Assembly (NCBI RefSeq): GCF_008086045.1
Contig: NZ_VSEY01000010.1
Span: forward strand, 62,001 to 126,000
Origin: Nonomuraea sp. PA05
GTDB lineage: Bacteria > Actinomycetota > Actinomycetes > Streptosporangiales > Streptosporangiaceae
Length of the DNA: 64,000 bases
Reading direction: 5' to 3'
A program made the position numbers and the translations under genes. The notes beneath the pieces are model-generated. The model was not told where the DNA came from. It saw only the letters and a list, made by a program, of their open reading frames with translations, and made no database searches. Shown here piece by piece: positions 25,325 through 32,279 of this stretch; the stretch's first letter is position 1; each line of letters begins with the position of its first letter.

Positions 25325-26586
25325 TTCAGGAAGCCCTCCGCGGTCTTGACGAAGCCGTCGAGCGCCTCGGCGGCCGGCTTGTTCTGGATGAGCACCTGCT
25401 GGTACATGACCTTGAGCTGCTCCTCCCACTTGCCGAGCTGGCCGGTCAGGCGCACCTCCTGGGAGGAGTCCCTGGCCGTGGGCAGGGCGTCGGCGAAGAC
25501 CTTGGTGGCGGCGTCGGACTGCACCTCGGGCAGGTCCACCCAGGACTTGCGCGGCATGAGCATGCCGGTCTCCTTGGTGGCGGCCTGCTCGACCTGGAGG
25601 GCGGTGATGCGCTTGATGAAGTCCCACGACAGCTCGGGCCTGGTGGCCTTGGCGGGCACGAACATGCTGACGCCCGCCGCCTGGGTGGCCGCCGTCTTGT
25701 TCTTCAGCGGCGGGGCCACGCCGAGCTCGATGTCGGGGCTGGTCTTCCTGATGGGGTCGAGGTCCCACGGGCCGGTGAGGATCATCGCGGCGCGCTTGGC
25801 GGAGAACAGCTTCTGCGGGCCCGAGTAGTCGGTGCCCGCCACCGGCACCGGGGCCACCTTGTGCTTGTGCACGAGGTCGGCCTGGAACTGCAGGGCGGCG
25901 ACCGCGTCGGCGCGCGGCTCCATGATCGCCTTGGTCTCCAGGTCGTAGGGGGTGACGCCGGCCTGCACCATCCACGGCCACAGGTAGGTGTAGTCCTGGT
26001 TGAGCGCGACGCCGTACACGCCGTCCTTGGTCAGTTTCCTGGCCGCGTCGAGGAACTCCTCCCAGGTGGCCGGCACCTCGACGCCCGCCTCGCGCAGCAT
26101 GCCCTGGTTGTAGAGCAGCGTGTTGCAGGTCAGGTGGAGCTGCACCCCGTAGACCTTGCCCTGGTAGGAGTTGCGCTCGACCGTCACCGGCTGCCAGTCG
26201 GACGGGAAGCCCATGGCCTGTCCGTCGCGGTCGACGAAGTCCTGCAGCGAGCGCGCGTTGCCGGACACGGCGAACTCCTGCACCCACCCGCCGGGCTCCT
26301 CCACCAGGTCGGGCACGGTGCCGGAGGCGAAGTCGGCCAGCAGCCTGGTCCGCAGGTCGGGCCACTGGTACTTCTGCAGGTTGACCTTGACCTTGTTGGC
26401 CTGCTCGAACTCGGCGATCACCTTGCGGTAGGCCTGGTAGTCGTGGCCCGCGTTCCAGTAGACCGTGAAGGTGCCGGGCGCGGCGCTCTGCGTGGCGGGC
26501 GCTCCCGCGCAGGACGACAGGACGGGGACGGCGGCGGCGGCTCCGACGAGGCGGAGCAGGTCACGGCGTGAGGGGTGGGAGGGCAT
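25321..26586 (-). CDS. Sugar ABC transporter solute-binding lipoprotein
   Basis: 421 residues. The N-terminus SRRDLLRLVGAAAAVPVLSSC combines a twin-arginine pattern with a lipobox (LSSC, Cys25), so it is a lipid-anchored extracytoplasmic receptor. The body fits cluster 1 binding proteins (FTVYWNAGHDYQAY; YNQGMLREAGVEVPATWEEF; MILTGPWDLDPI). It lies 15 bp after lacI and heads the transport part of the operon. With the downstream sulfatase, the ligand may be a sulfated carbohydrate (inference). Confidence 0.93.
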   Translation of the reverse strand: MPSHPSRRDLLRLVGAAAAVPVLSSCAGAPATQSAAPGTFTVYWNAGHDYQAYRKVIAEFEQANKVKVNLQKYQWPDLRTRLLADFASGTVPDLVEEPGGWVQEFAVSGNARSLQDFVDRDGQAMGFPSDWQPVTVERNSYQGKVYGVQLHLTCNTLLYNQGMLREAGVEVPATWEEFLDAARKLTKDGVYGVALNQDYTYLWPWMVQAGVTPYDLETKAIMEPRADAVAALQFQADLVHKHKVAPVPVAGTDYSGPQKLFSAKRAAMILTGPWDLDPIRKTSPDIELGVAPPLKNKTAATQAAGVSMFVPAKATRPELSWDFIKRITALQVEQAATKETGMLMPRKSWVDLPEVQSDAATKVFADALPTARDSSQEVRLTGQLGKWEEQLKVMYQQVLIQNKPAAEALDGFVKTAEGFLK

Positions 26587-26601
26587 GTCGAGATTTCCCT
26601 T

Positions 26602-27603
26602 CTAGGACGAACCCCGCCGCACGAAGGTCCACGAACGGACGATCTCGCGGGCGGGCGGCGGCTCCTCGGCCTGGAGGCGGTCGAAGAGCAGGCGTACGAC
26701 GTCGGTGTAGTCGTGGCGGAGCGGGCCGACGGTGCTGAGCTGGGGATTGCTGATGAGACCCTCGTCGATGTTGCCGACGCCGACGATGGCGACGTCGCCG
26801 GGCACGCTCAGCCCGAGGTCCCTGGCGGCCCAGATGGCGCTGATCGCCGCCCGGTCGGACGCGGCGAAGATCGCGTCGGGCCGGTCGGGTGAGCTGAGCA
26901 GCTCGGTCGCCGTCTGGTACGCGGCCACGCGGTCGTCCGCGCCGCCGGTGATGACGCGCTCGGCCCCGCCGTGCCGCTCCAGCGCGGTGAGGTAGCCGAG
27001 CAGCCGCCCCTCGGGCTTGTCGCGGTAGACCTCGTAGCGCTGGCCCATGAACGCGACGCGCCGCCTGCCGGTGTCCAGCAGGTGCTGGACGGCCTCGGCG
27101 CACGCCTCCACCTCGGGCGTGCGGACGACGTCGCAGCCGTCGAGCCCGCTCTCGTTGCTCATCACCACCATCGGCAGCCCGGTGGCGGCGAGCCCGTTGA
27201 GCAGGTCGTGCTCCAGATGGCCGCCGGTGAGGCGGATCAGGGCGCCGTCGGCGATGCCGCCGCGCAGCACCTCGACGGCCGCCTGGGCGCGCGCCTCGTC
27301 GTAGACGGAGAGCGTGACCACCGAGTAGCCGCGCGCGTCGGCCATCTCGTGCAGGTCGGTGGCCAGCCGGGCGTCGGTGGGCACTCCGCCGAACGAGCTG
27401 AGCACCAGGCAGACGCGCTGGGTACGGCGTTTGCGCAGGCTTCTGGCCGCCTGATTGGGGGTGTAGCCGAGCTGCCTGGCGGCGTCGAGCACCCGCTGCC
27501 TGGTCTCGGCGGCGACAGGACGGTCCTTGCCGCTGAGGACGTAGGAGACGGTCGCCACTGACACGTTCGCCAGCTCGGCCACTTGTCGTGCTGTTGGTCT
27601 CAT
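26602..27603 (-). CDS. LacI-family transcriptional regulator of the importer-sulfatase operon
   Basis: 333 residues. The helix-turn-helix is at the start (RQVAELANVSVATVSYVLSG), with the hinge LGYTPNQAARSLRKRR and a periplasmic-binding-type sensor domain to the end (FAASDRAAISAIWAARDLGL; VGVGNID). It is the first gene of the operon lacI-SBP-permease-permease-sulfatase, so it should regulate itself and the importer together. Two LacI-like boxes lie upstream, one at 27604-27617 next to the ATG and one at 27712-27733. An ATG at 27624 is an alternative start. Confidence 0.93.
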   Translation of the reverse strand: MRPTARQVAELANVSVATVSYVLSGKDRPVAAETRQRVLDAARQLGYTPNQAARSLRKRRTQRVCLVLSSFGGVPTDARLATDLHEMADARGYSVVTLSVYDEARAQAAVEVLRGGIADGALIRLTGGHLEHDLLNGLAATGLPMVVMSNESGLDGCDVVRTPEVEACAEAVQHLLDTGRRRVAFMGQRYEVYRDKPEGRLLGYLTALERHGGAERVITGGADDRVAAYQTATELLSSPDRPDAIFAASDRAAISAIWAARDLGLSVPGDVAIVGVGNIDEGLISNPQLSTVGPLRHDYTDVVRLLFDRLQAEEPPPAREIVRSWTFVRRGSS

Positions 27604-27617
27604 GTTAGTCGAATAAC
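27604..27617. promoter_or_regulatory. LacI-type operator next to the lacI start
   Basis: GTTAGTCGAATAAC is a near-palindrome with a central CG, 11 of 14 bases identical to GTTAAACGATTAAC at 27716-27729. It ends directly at the lacI ATG, so binding would block the promoter or translation start. Confidence 0.5.
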
Positions 27618-27711
27618 CTAGCATTCCCTACAGGCTTATGGGGTAATCCAGGTGCCTGGATCTCGGGATATGAGTCACGGAAGGAGAAGTTGTCATCGGT
27701 CGGCTCTCGGC

Positions 27712-27733
27712 CGGTGTTAAACGATTAACACCG
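27712..27733. promoter_or_regulatory. LacI-type operator about 110 bp upstream of lacI
   Basis: CGGTGTTAA-ACGA-TTAACACCG is a perfect 9-bp-arm inverted repeat with the central CG typical of LacI sites. The pair of boxes about 112 bp apart could support DNA looping. It is also 40 bp beyond the end of the E2-like gene, and a terminator role cannot be excluded. Confidence 0.5.
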
Positions 27734-27771
27734 TATTCCTCACCTGCCGCCGGATCAAGAGGTGAAATTTT

Positions 27772-28446
27772 TCAGGCCAGGACGCGCACGGGGTCGGCGA
27801 GCAGGGCCAGGAACGCCGCCATCCAGGCCGTGGCCGCCGTGACGTCGATCGCGCCCGGGTCGGCGGACAGCGTCACGCGCATCACGTGACCCGCCTTGAG
27901 CCGGCCGTCCCCGCCCACCACCGGCTCCCTGCGCACGGCGCCCACGGCCAGGGCCGCCCGCTGAGGCGGGACGACCGGCGCGGTGAACTCCTCGGCGTCG
28001 AGGGCCAGCACCGCCATGACGCCGCCCTCCGGCACGGACGCGTCCGGGGCGTCCAGGGCGGCGGCGATGCAGGTGAGCGATCGGCGGTCCGCCTCGCGGA
28101 GCACCACGGTGCCGCCGGGGAGGGTGACGGAGAAATCCACGGTCACCGCGAGCGTCTGCCGGGAGGCCTGGGCGGCGGCCTTGAGCACGACGGGCAGGAC
28201 CGTCATCGTGACGCCGCTCTCGCCGAGGCGGCGCAGGAGCTTGAGCAGCTTGCCCACGCGGGCGGTGCCGCGCACGGAGAAGTACGGCGTCGCCACCGGA
28301 TCCCGCATCGCCGCCTCCACGTCGCGGCGGATCACGCGGCCGTCCGGGCCGGTGCCGGTGATCCCGCCGAGCGGCAGGCCCGCCTCCCTGGCCAGCCGCC
28401 GCGCCAGCGGGCTGGACAGGATCCGCGCGCCCGGGGCGGCGCTCAC
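27772..28446 (-). CDS. Degenerate E2-like acyltransferase, no lipoyl domain and no catalytic His
   Basis: 224 residues; GTG at 28446 overlaps the E1 stop (GTGA). Residues 8-45 are a peripheral-subunit-binding domain (ILSSPLARRLAREAGLPL, GPDGRVIRRDVEAAM). The rest follows the catalytic-domain pattern (PPQRAALAVGAVRREPVV; DGRLKAGHVMRVTLSAD) but the active-site motif, normally DHR-x-x-DG, reads DPGAIDV: P197 replaces His and V202 replaces Gly. The lipoyl domain is absent. It cannot be a normal acyltransferase. It may be a scaffold that anchors E1, or a relic. The E1 partner just upstream looks intact. Confidence 0.82.
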   Translation of the reverse strand: MSAAPGARILSSPLARRLAREAGLPLGGITGTGPDGRVIRRDVEAAMRDPVATPYFSVRGTARVGKLLKLLRRLGESGVTMTVLPVVLKAAAQASRQTLAVTVDFSVTLPGGTVVLREADRRSLTCIAAALDAPDASVPEGGVMAVLALDAEEFTAPVVPPQRAALAVGAVRREPVVGGDGRLKAGHVMRVTLSADPGAIDVTAATAWMAAFLALLADPVRVLA

Positions 28447-30623
28447 CACCACCTCGCCATCTCCACCAGCTTGGCGGCCACTTCCTCCTCCTGCGCAATG
28501 GCCGCCCGCTCCAGCACCTTGCTGATGCTCGGCGACGCCTCCCCGCCGGTCACCCGCTGCACCGGCCCGTCCAGCCAGTCGAACAGCCGCCGCTGGATCT
28601 CGTCCGCCAGCCACCCGCCGTACGACGCGCCCATCGGGCCCTGCTCGGCGATCAGCACGTTGTTCGTCTTCCTGACGCTCGCTTCGACCGTCTCCCAGTC
28701 GAGGCTCGCCCGGTCCAGCCAGCGCAGGTCGATCACCTCGGCGTCCACCCCCGCCGACTCGACGGCGCGCAGCGCGTACGCGGTCATCGCCAGGTACGTC
28801 AGCACGGTCACCTTCGAGCCCGCCCGCCGCACCCGTGCCCGCCCAACGGGGATGCAGTAGTCCAGGTCGTCCACCGGGCACTCCCCCGTGGAGCCGTACA
28901 GGTCGACGTGCTCCAGCAGCACGACCGGGTCACGGCAGCGCAGCGCGCTGTTCATCAGGCCGACGTAGTCGAACGGCGTGGACGGCGCGGCGATGCGCCA
29001 GCCGGGCGCGGTGGCGAACAGGCCCGCCGGGTCCATCGAGTGCTGGGAGCCGTAGCCGGTGCCCATGGCGACCTTGCTGCGCAGGACCAGCGGCATGGCG
29101 TCGCCGCCGCCGTACATGTGCCTGGCCTTGGCGATCTGGTTGAAGAGCTGGTCGGCGGCCACCCACATGAAGTCGGCGTACATGAGCTCCACCACCGGCG
29201 TGCAGCGCCCGTCGGATGCGATGCCGCCGGCCAGGCCCGTGAACGCGTTCTCGCTGATGGGGGTGCCGAGCACGCGGTCGGGGAAGGCCTCCTTGAGCCC
29301 TCTGGTGGCGCCGTTGGTGCCGCCGTTGAGCCGGTGCACGTCCTCGCCGAGCACGACGATGGACGGGTCGGCGCGCATCCGCCGCGCCATCACCCCCGAC
29401 ACGGCGTCGATGAACTTCCGCTCGGCCAGCTCGCCGGTGAACGTGTCGCGGTCGGCCAGCCGCGCGCCGCCGAACTCCGCGAGGTCGCCGCGCACGCCCA
29501 CGTGCGCGAAGCCGGGGTCGGGCCACTGCCCCGGCCTGATCCTGCGCCTGCCTGGCGTGCCGCCGGGCAGGGGTTCGAGCAGCTCGCCGCCGACGTCCGC
29601 CATCAGGTCCTTCGCCCGTACGGTGGCGGCCTCCACCTCGGCGCGGCCGAGGATGCCGCGGCGGGCGAGGTGGCCCGCGAGCCGCTCGATCGGGTCGCGC
29701 GCCCGCCACTCCTGCTCCTCCTGCTTGCTGCGGTAGCCGAACGCGCTGCCGGGGAAGGGGCCGTTCTGGTGGAAGTAGCGGTAGACGTCCGCCTCGACGA
29801 GGACGGGGCCCTCGCCCGCCCGCATGTGCGCGACCGCCTCGCGCATGACCAGCCAGACGGCCAGCGGGTCCATGCCGTCCACCTTCCAGCTCGGCACGCC
29901 GAACCCGGGCCCGCGCGCCGACAGCCTCGGCTCGGCCGTCGCCTCGGCCACGCCGGTGGAGACGGCGTAGCGGTTGTTCTCCACGAAGAAGCAGAGCGGC
30001 AGCTTCCACGCGGCGGCCAGGTTCAGCGTCTCCAGGGTGGAGCCGATGTTGGCGGCCCCGTCGCCGAAGTACGTCACCGCGACCGCCCCGGTGCCCGCCC
30101 GCCGGTGCGCCCACGCCGACCCAGCCGCGAACGGCACGCCGCCGCCGACGATCGCGTTCGTGCCGATGGCGCCGGCCTCCTTCCAGCGCAGGTGCATGGA
30201 GCCGCCACGGCCGTGGCTGAAGCCGCGGTCCAGGCCGCAGATCTCGGCGAGCGTACGCAGCAGCACCTCGCGCACCTCCGGCGAGAACTCCCCCGCCGGG
30301 TCGACGCCCTTCGGCTCGACGTGCGCCAGCGCCTTGGCCAGGAACTGGTGGTGCCCCCGGTGGGAGCCGTTGACCGTGTCGCCGGGGGCCAGCGCCAGGA
30401 TCGAGCCGGCCGCGCCGCCCTCCTGGCCGATGCTGGAGTGCGCGGGGCCGTGCACCAGGCCCGCCCTGGCCAGGTCGAGCACGTACTCCTCGAACGTCCT
30501 GATCAGCAGCAGGTGGCCGAGCATCGTGGTCAGCAGGTGCGGGTCGGCGGCGTCCCAGTCGTCGCCGGTGGCGGCCACCTCGACCCAGGGCGCCGGCGGT
30601 TCGAGCCTGTGATGCTGGGGCAT
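28443..30623 (-). CDS. Fused alpha-beta E1 component of a 2-oxoacid dehydrogenase-type complex
   Basis: 726 residues. Residues 1-350 are E1-alpha, with the thiamine diphosphate motif YFGDGAANIGSTLETLNLAAAWKL..ENN and PAHSSIGQEGGAAG. Residues about 375-726 are E1-beta (VVLGEDVHRLNGGTNGATRGL; GTPISENAFTGLAGGIA; VELMYADFMWVAADQL; VIDLRWLDRASLD). Both halves have their key motifs, so thiamine-dependent decarboxylation is expected. Fusion of both chains occurs in some acetoin- and branched-chain-type systems. The next gene encodes a defective E2, and no E3 or lipoyl protein is near. It diverges from the VOC/gntR operon across an inverted repeat. The natural substrate is unknown. Confidence 0.9.
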   Translation of the reverse strand: MPQHHRLEPPAPWVEVAATGDDWDAADPHLLTTMLGHLLLIRTFEEYVLDLARAGLVHGPAHSSIGQEGGAAGSILALAPGDTVNGSHRGHHQFLAKALAHVEPKGVDPAGEFSPEVREVLLRTLAEICGLDRGFSHGRGGSMHLRWKEAGAIGTNAIVGGGVPFAAGSAWAHRRAGTGAVAVTYFGDGAANIGSTLETLNLAAAWKLPLCFFVENNRYAVSTGVAEATAEPRLSARGPGFGVPSWKVDGMDPLAVWLVMREAVAHMRAGEGPVLVEADVYRYFHQNGPFPGSAFGYRSKQEEQEWRARDPIERLAGHLARRGILGRAEVEAATVRAKDLMADVGGELLEPLPGGTPGRRRIRPGQWPDPGFAHVGVRGDLAEFGGARLADRDTFTGELAERKFIDAVSGVMARRMRADPSIVVLGEDVHRLNGGTNGATRGLKEAFPDRVLGTPISENAFTGLAGGIASDGRCTPVVELMYADFMWVAADQLFNQIAKARHMYGGGDAMPLVLRSKVAMGTGYGSQHSMDPAGLFATAPGWRIAAPSTPFDYVGLMNSALRCRDPVVLLEHVDLYGSTGECPVDDLDYCIPVGRARVRRAGSKVTVLTYLAMTAYALRAVESAGVDAEVIDLRWLDRASLDWETVEASVRKTNNVLIAEQGPMGASYGGWLADEIQRRLFDWLDGPVQRVTGGEASPSISKVLERAAIAQEEEVAAKLVEMARWW

Positions 30624-30643
30624 TCCTCAGCGTTACACGGGAT

Positions 30644-30701
30644 GGATCCAAAGAACAGCCCTAGGCGGCTCATGCGGGCGGGCATAGGCTGTTTTGGATC
30701 C
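30644..30701. promoter_or_regulatory. Split inverted repeat in the E1 / VOC divergent promoter
   Basis: GGATCCAAAGAACAGCCCTA (30644-30663) and TAGGCTGTTTTGGATCC (30685-30701) are inverted copies that differ by two inserted bases. Each contains the TGGATCCA palindrome. The right copy abuts the VOC ribosome site AAAGGAGGG and the left copy lies 21 bp from the E1 start. The GntR protein encoded two genes on is the likely binder. Confidence 0.55.
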
Positions 30702-30713
30702 AAAGGAGGGTCG

Positions 30714-31205
30714 ATGAGCGGACTTCCCGGCTTGAGCCGCCTTGATCACATCGGCTTCACGGTGCCGGATCTGGAGCAGGCCAGGGCGTTCCTGGTGGAC
30801 GTGCTCGGCTGCGAGTACCTGTACTCGATCGGCCCGTTCCGCCACGACGACACCGCGTGGATGCGGGAACGGCTCAACGTGCACCCCCGGGCGGTGATGG
30901 AGCGGCTGCACTTCTTCCGCTTCGGCGAGCGGACGCTGTTCGAGGTGTTCCAGTACTCGGCGCCCGGGCAGCGCCGCGAGCCGCCGCGCAACAGTGACGT
31001 CGGCGGGCACCACGTGGCGCTGTGCGTGGAGGACCTCGACGCGGCCGTCGGCTACCTGCGCGGCCGGGACGTCCAGGTGCTCGGGGAGCCGTCGGCCAGC
31101 ATGGGTCCTGTCCCGGGGAAGCGGTGGGTGTACTTCCTGGCGCCTTGGGGCATGCAGTTCGAGCTGGTCTCCTATCCGGGGGCGTTCGACCGTGCGGGCG
31201 CCTGA
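30714..31205 (+). CDS. VOC-family (glyoxalase/epimerase-like) protein
   Basis: 163 residues forming one vicinal-oxygen-chelate unit: first half GLSRLDHIGFTVPDLEQARAFL (metal His in LDHIGF), second half GGHHVALCVEDLDAAVGYL (His) with the acidic ligand in MQFELVSYPG. It could be an epimerase, lyase, or dioxygenase-like enzyme. AAAGGAGGG precedes the ATG. It overlaps the gntR gene by 14 bp and heads the operon VOC-gntR-2Fe2S-molybdenum subunit, so its substrate is probably an intermediate of that pathway. Confidence 0.85.
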   Translation: MSGLPGLSRLDHIGFTVPDLEQARAFLVDVLGCEYLYSIGPFRHDDTAWMRERLNVHPRAVMERLHFFRFGERTLFEVFQYSAPGQRREPPRNSDVGGHHVALCVEDLDAAVGYLRGRDVQVLGEPSASMGPVPGKRWVYFLAPWGMQFELVSYPGAFDRAGA

Positions 31206-31833
31206 GAGCCAGCGGGTGGCCGACCACCTGCGTGAGGCCATCCTGAGCGGGGCGATCGCGCCCGGCGAGCGGATCAGGCAGGAGGAGCTGGCCGAGCGGC
31301 TCGGCGCCAGCCGGCTGCCGGTCCGCGAGGCGCTGCGCATGCTGGCGGCGGAGGGGCTCACCGAGCACCATCCGCGCAGGGGCGCGCGGGTGCCCAAGCC
31401 GGGCATGCACGAGGTGGAGGTGATGTACCGGATGCGCGAGCGGCTCGAACCTCTCGCCCTGGCCGAGAGCATCCCCCACCTGACCGCCGGCGACCACCGG
31501 CGGCTGGCGGCCGTCCAGGACAAGATCGAGGCCGGCACCGATCTCGGCGAGTTCCTCGTGCTGGACCGCGAGTTTCACCTGCTGACGTACAGCGGGTGCG
31601 CGATCGAGCAGCTCTCCGGCATGGTCGTCAGGATGTGGAACGCGACGCAGCACCACCGGCGGGCGTTCATGCGGCTGACGGGGCCGGCGCGGCGGTGGGT
31701 CGTCAACGCCGAGCACCGGCTGCTGCTCGACGCCATCGAACGGCGCGACGTCGAGGACGCCGAACGGTGCCTCAGCGGGCACATCCGGCGGACGCGGGTG
31801 GAGCTGTCCCAGCATCCCGAGGTGTTCACATGA
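31192..31833 (+). CDS. GntR-family (FCD) transcriptional regulator
   Basis: 213 residues. The winged helix is at residues 5-70 (VADHLREAILSGAIAPGERIRQEELAERLGASRLPVREALRMLAAEG), followed by a helical FCD sensor domain (MYRMRERLEPLALAES; LVLDREFHLLTYSG; EHRLLLDAIERRD) with metal-binding His residues. The GTG start lies within the end of the VOC gene, and the stop overlaps the 2Fe-2S gene (ATGA). It should control its own operon and perhaps the divergent E1 gene through the repeat at 30644-30701. Confidence 0.9.
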   Translation: MRAPESQRVADHLREAILSGAIAPGERIRQEELAERLGASRLPVREALRMLAAEGLTEHHPRRGARVPKPGMHEVEVMYRMRERLEPLALAESIPHLTAGDHRRLAAVQDKIEAGTDLGEFLVLDREFHLLTYSGCAIEQLSGMVVRMWNATQHHRRAFMRLTGPARRWVVNAEHRLLLDAIERRDVEDAERCLSGHIRRTRVELSQHPEVFT

Positions 31834-32279
31834 TCCGGCTGACCGTCAACGGGGCCGCCGCCGAGGTGGCCGCCGACCCCCGCACGCCGCTGCTCGACGT
31901 GCTGCGCGGAGAGCTCGGGCTGGTAGGGACCCGTTTCGGGTGCGGGGCCGGGTTGTGCGGGGCATGCTTCGTGCTGCTCGACGGGGTGGTGACGGCCGCC
32001 TGCGACACGCCGCTGTCGGCCGCGGAGGGGCGGGCCGTGGTGACGGTCGAAGGGCTCGCCCCCGGGGACGAACTGCACGCGGTGCAGCGGGCGGTGCTGG
32101 AGGAGCAGGCGGGGCAGTGCGGGTATTGCCTGCCGGGGATGCTCGTCAGCGCTGCCGCGCTGCTGGCCCGCGAGCCGCGGCCGTCCGAGGAGGCGGTGGT
32201 GTCGGCCCTCGATCGGCACCTGTGCCGGTGCGGGGTGCAGCGCCGGGTGGTGCGCGCGGTGCTGAAGGCGGCGCAGTGA
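31830..32279 (+). CDS. (2Fe-2S) small subunit of a molybdenum hydroxylase
   Basis: 149 residues of the CoxS/XdhA-small type. The plant-ferredoxin-like cluster is C38, C43, C46 and C58 (FGCGAGLCGACFV, then VTAACDTP). The second cluster is C-G-Y-C with HLCRCG near the C-terminus. It passes electrons from the molybdenum centre to an acceptor. The ATG overlaps the gntR stop and the stop overlaps the large-subunit start (TGATG), so the two subunits are translated together. No FAD subunit gene is present, as in isoquinoline 1-oxidoreductase-type two-subunit enzymes. Confidence 0.93.
   Translation: MIRLTVNGAAAEVAADPRTPLLDVLRGELGLVGTRFGCGAGLCGACFVLLDGVVTAACDTPLSAAEGRAVVTVEGLAPGDELHAVQRAVLEEQAGQCGYCLPGMLVSAAALLAREPRPSEEAVVSALDRHLCRCGVQRRVVRAVLKAAQ

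Noticed and set aside
27712..27733. Terminator for the E2-like gene
   Set aside because: The palindrome is upstream of lacI and beyond the 3' end of the E2-like gene by 40 bp with no T-run on that side; its central CG fits a LacI operator better, though this is not certain.
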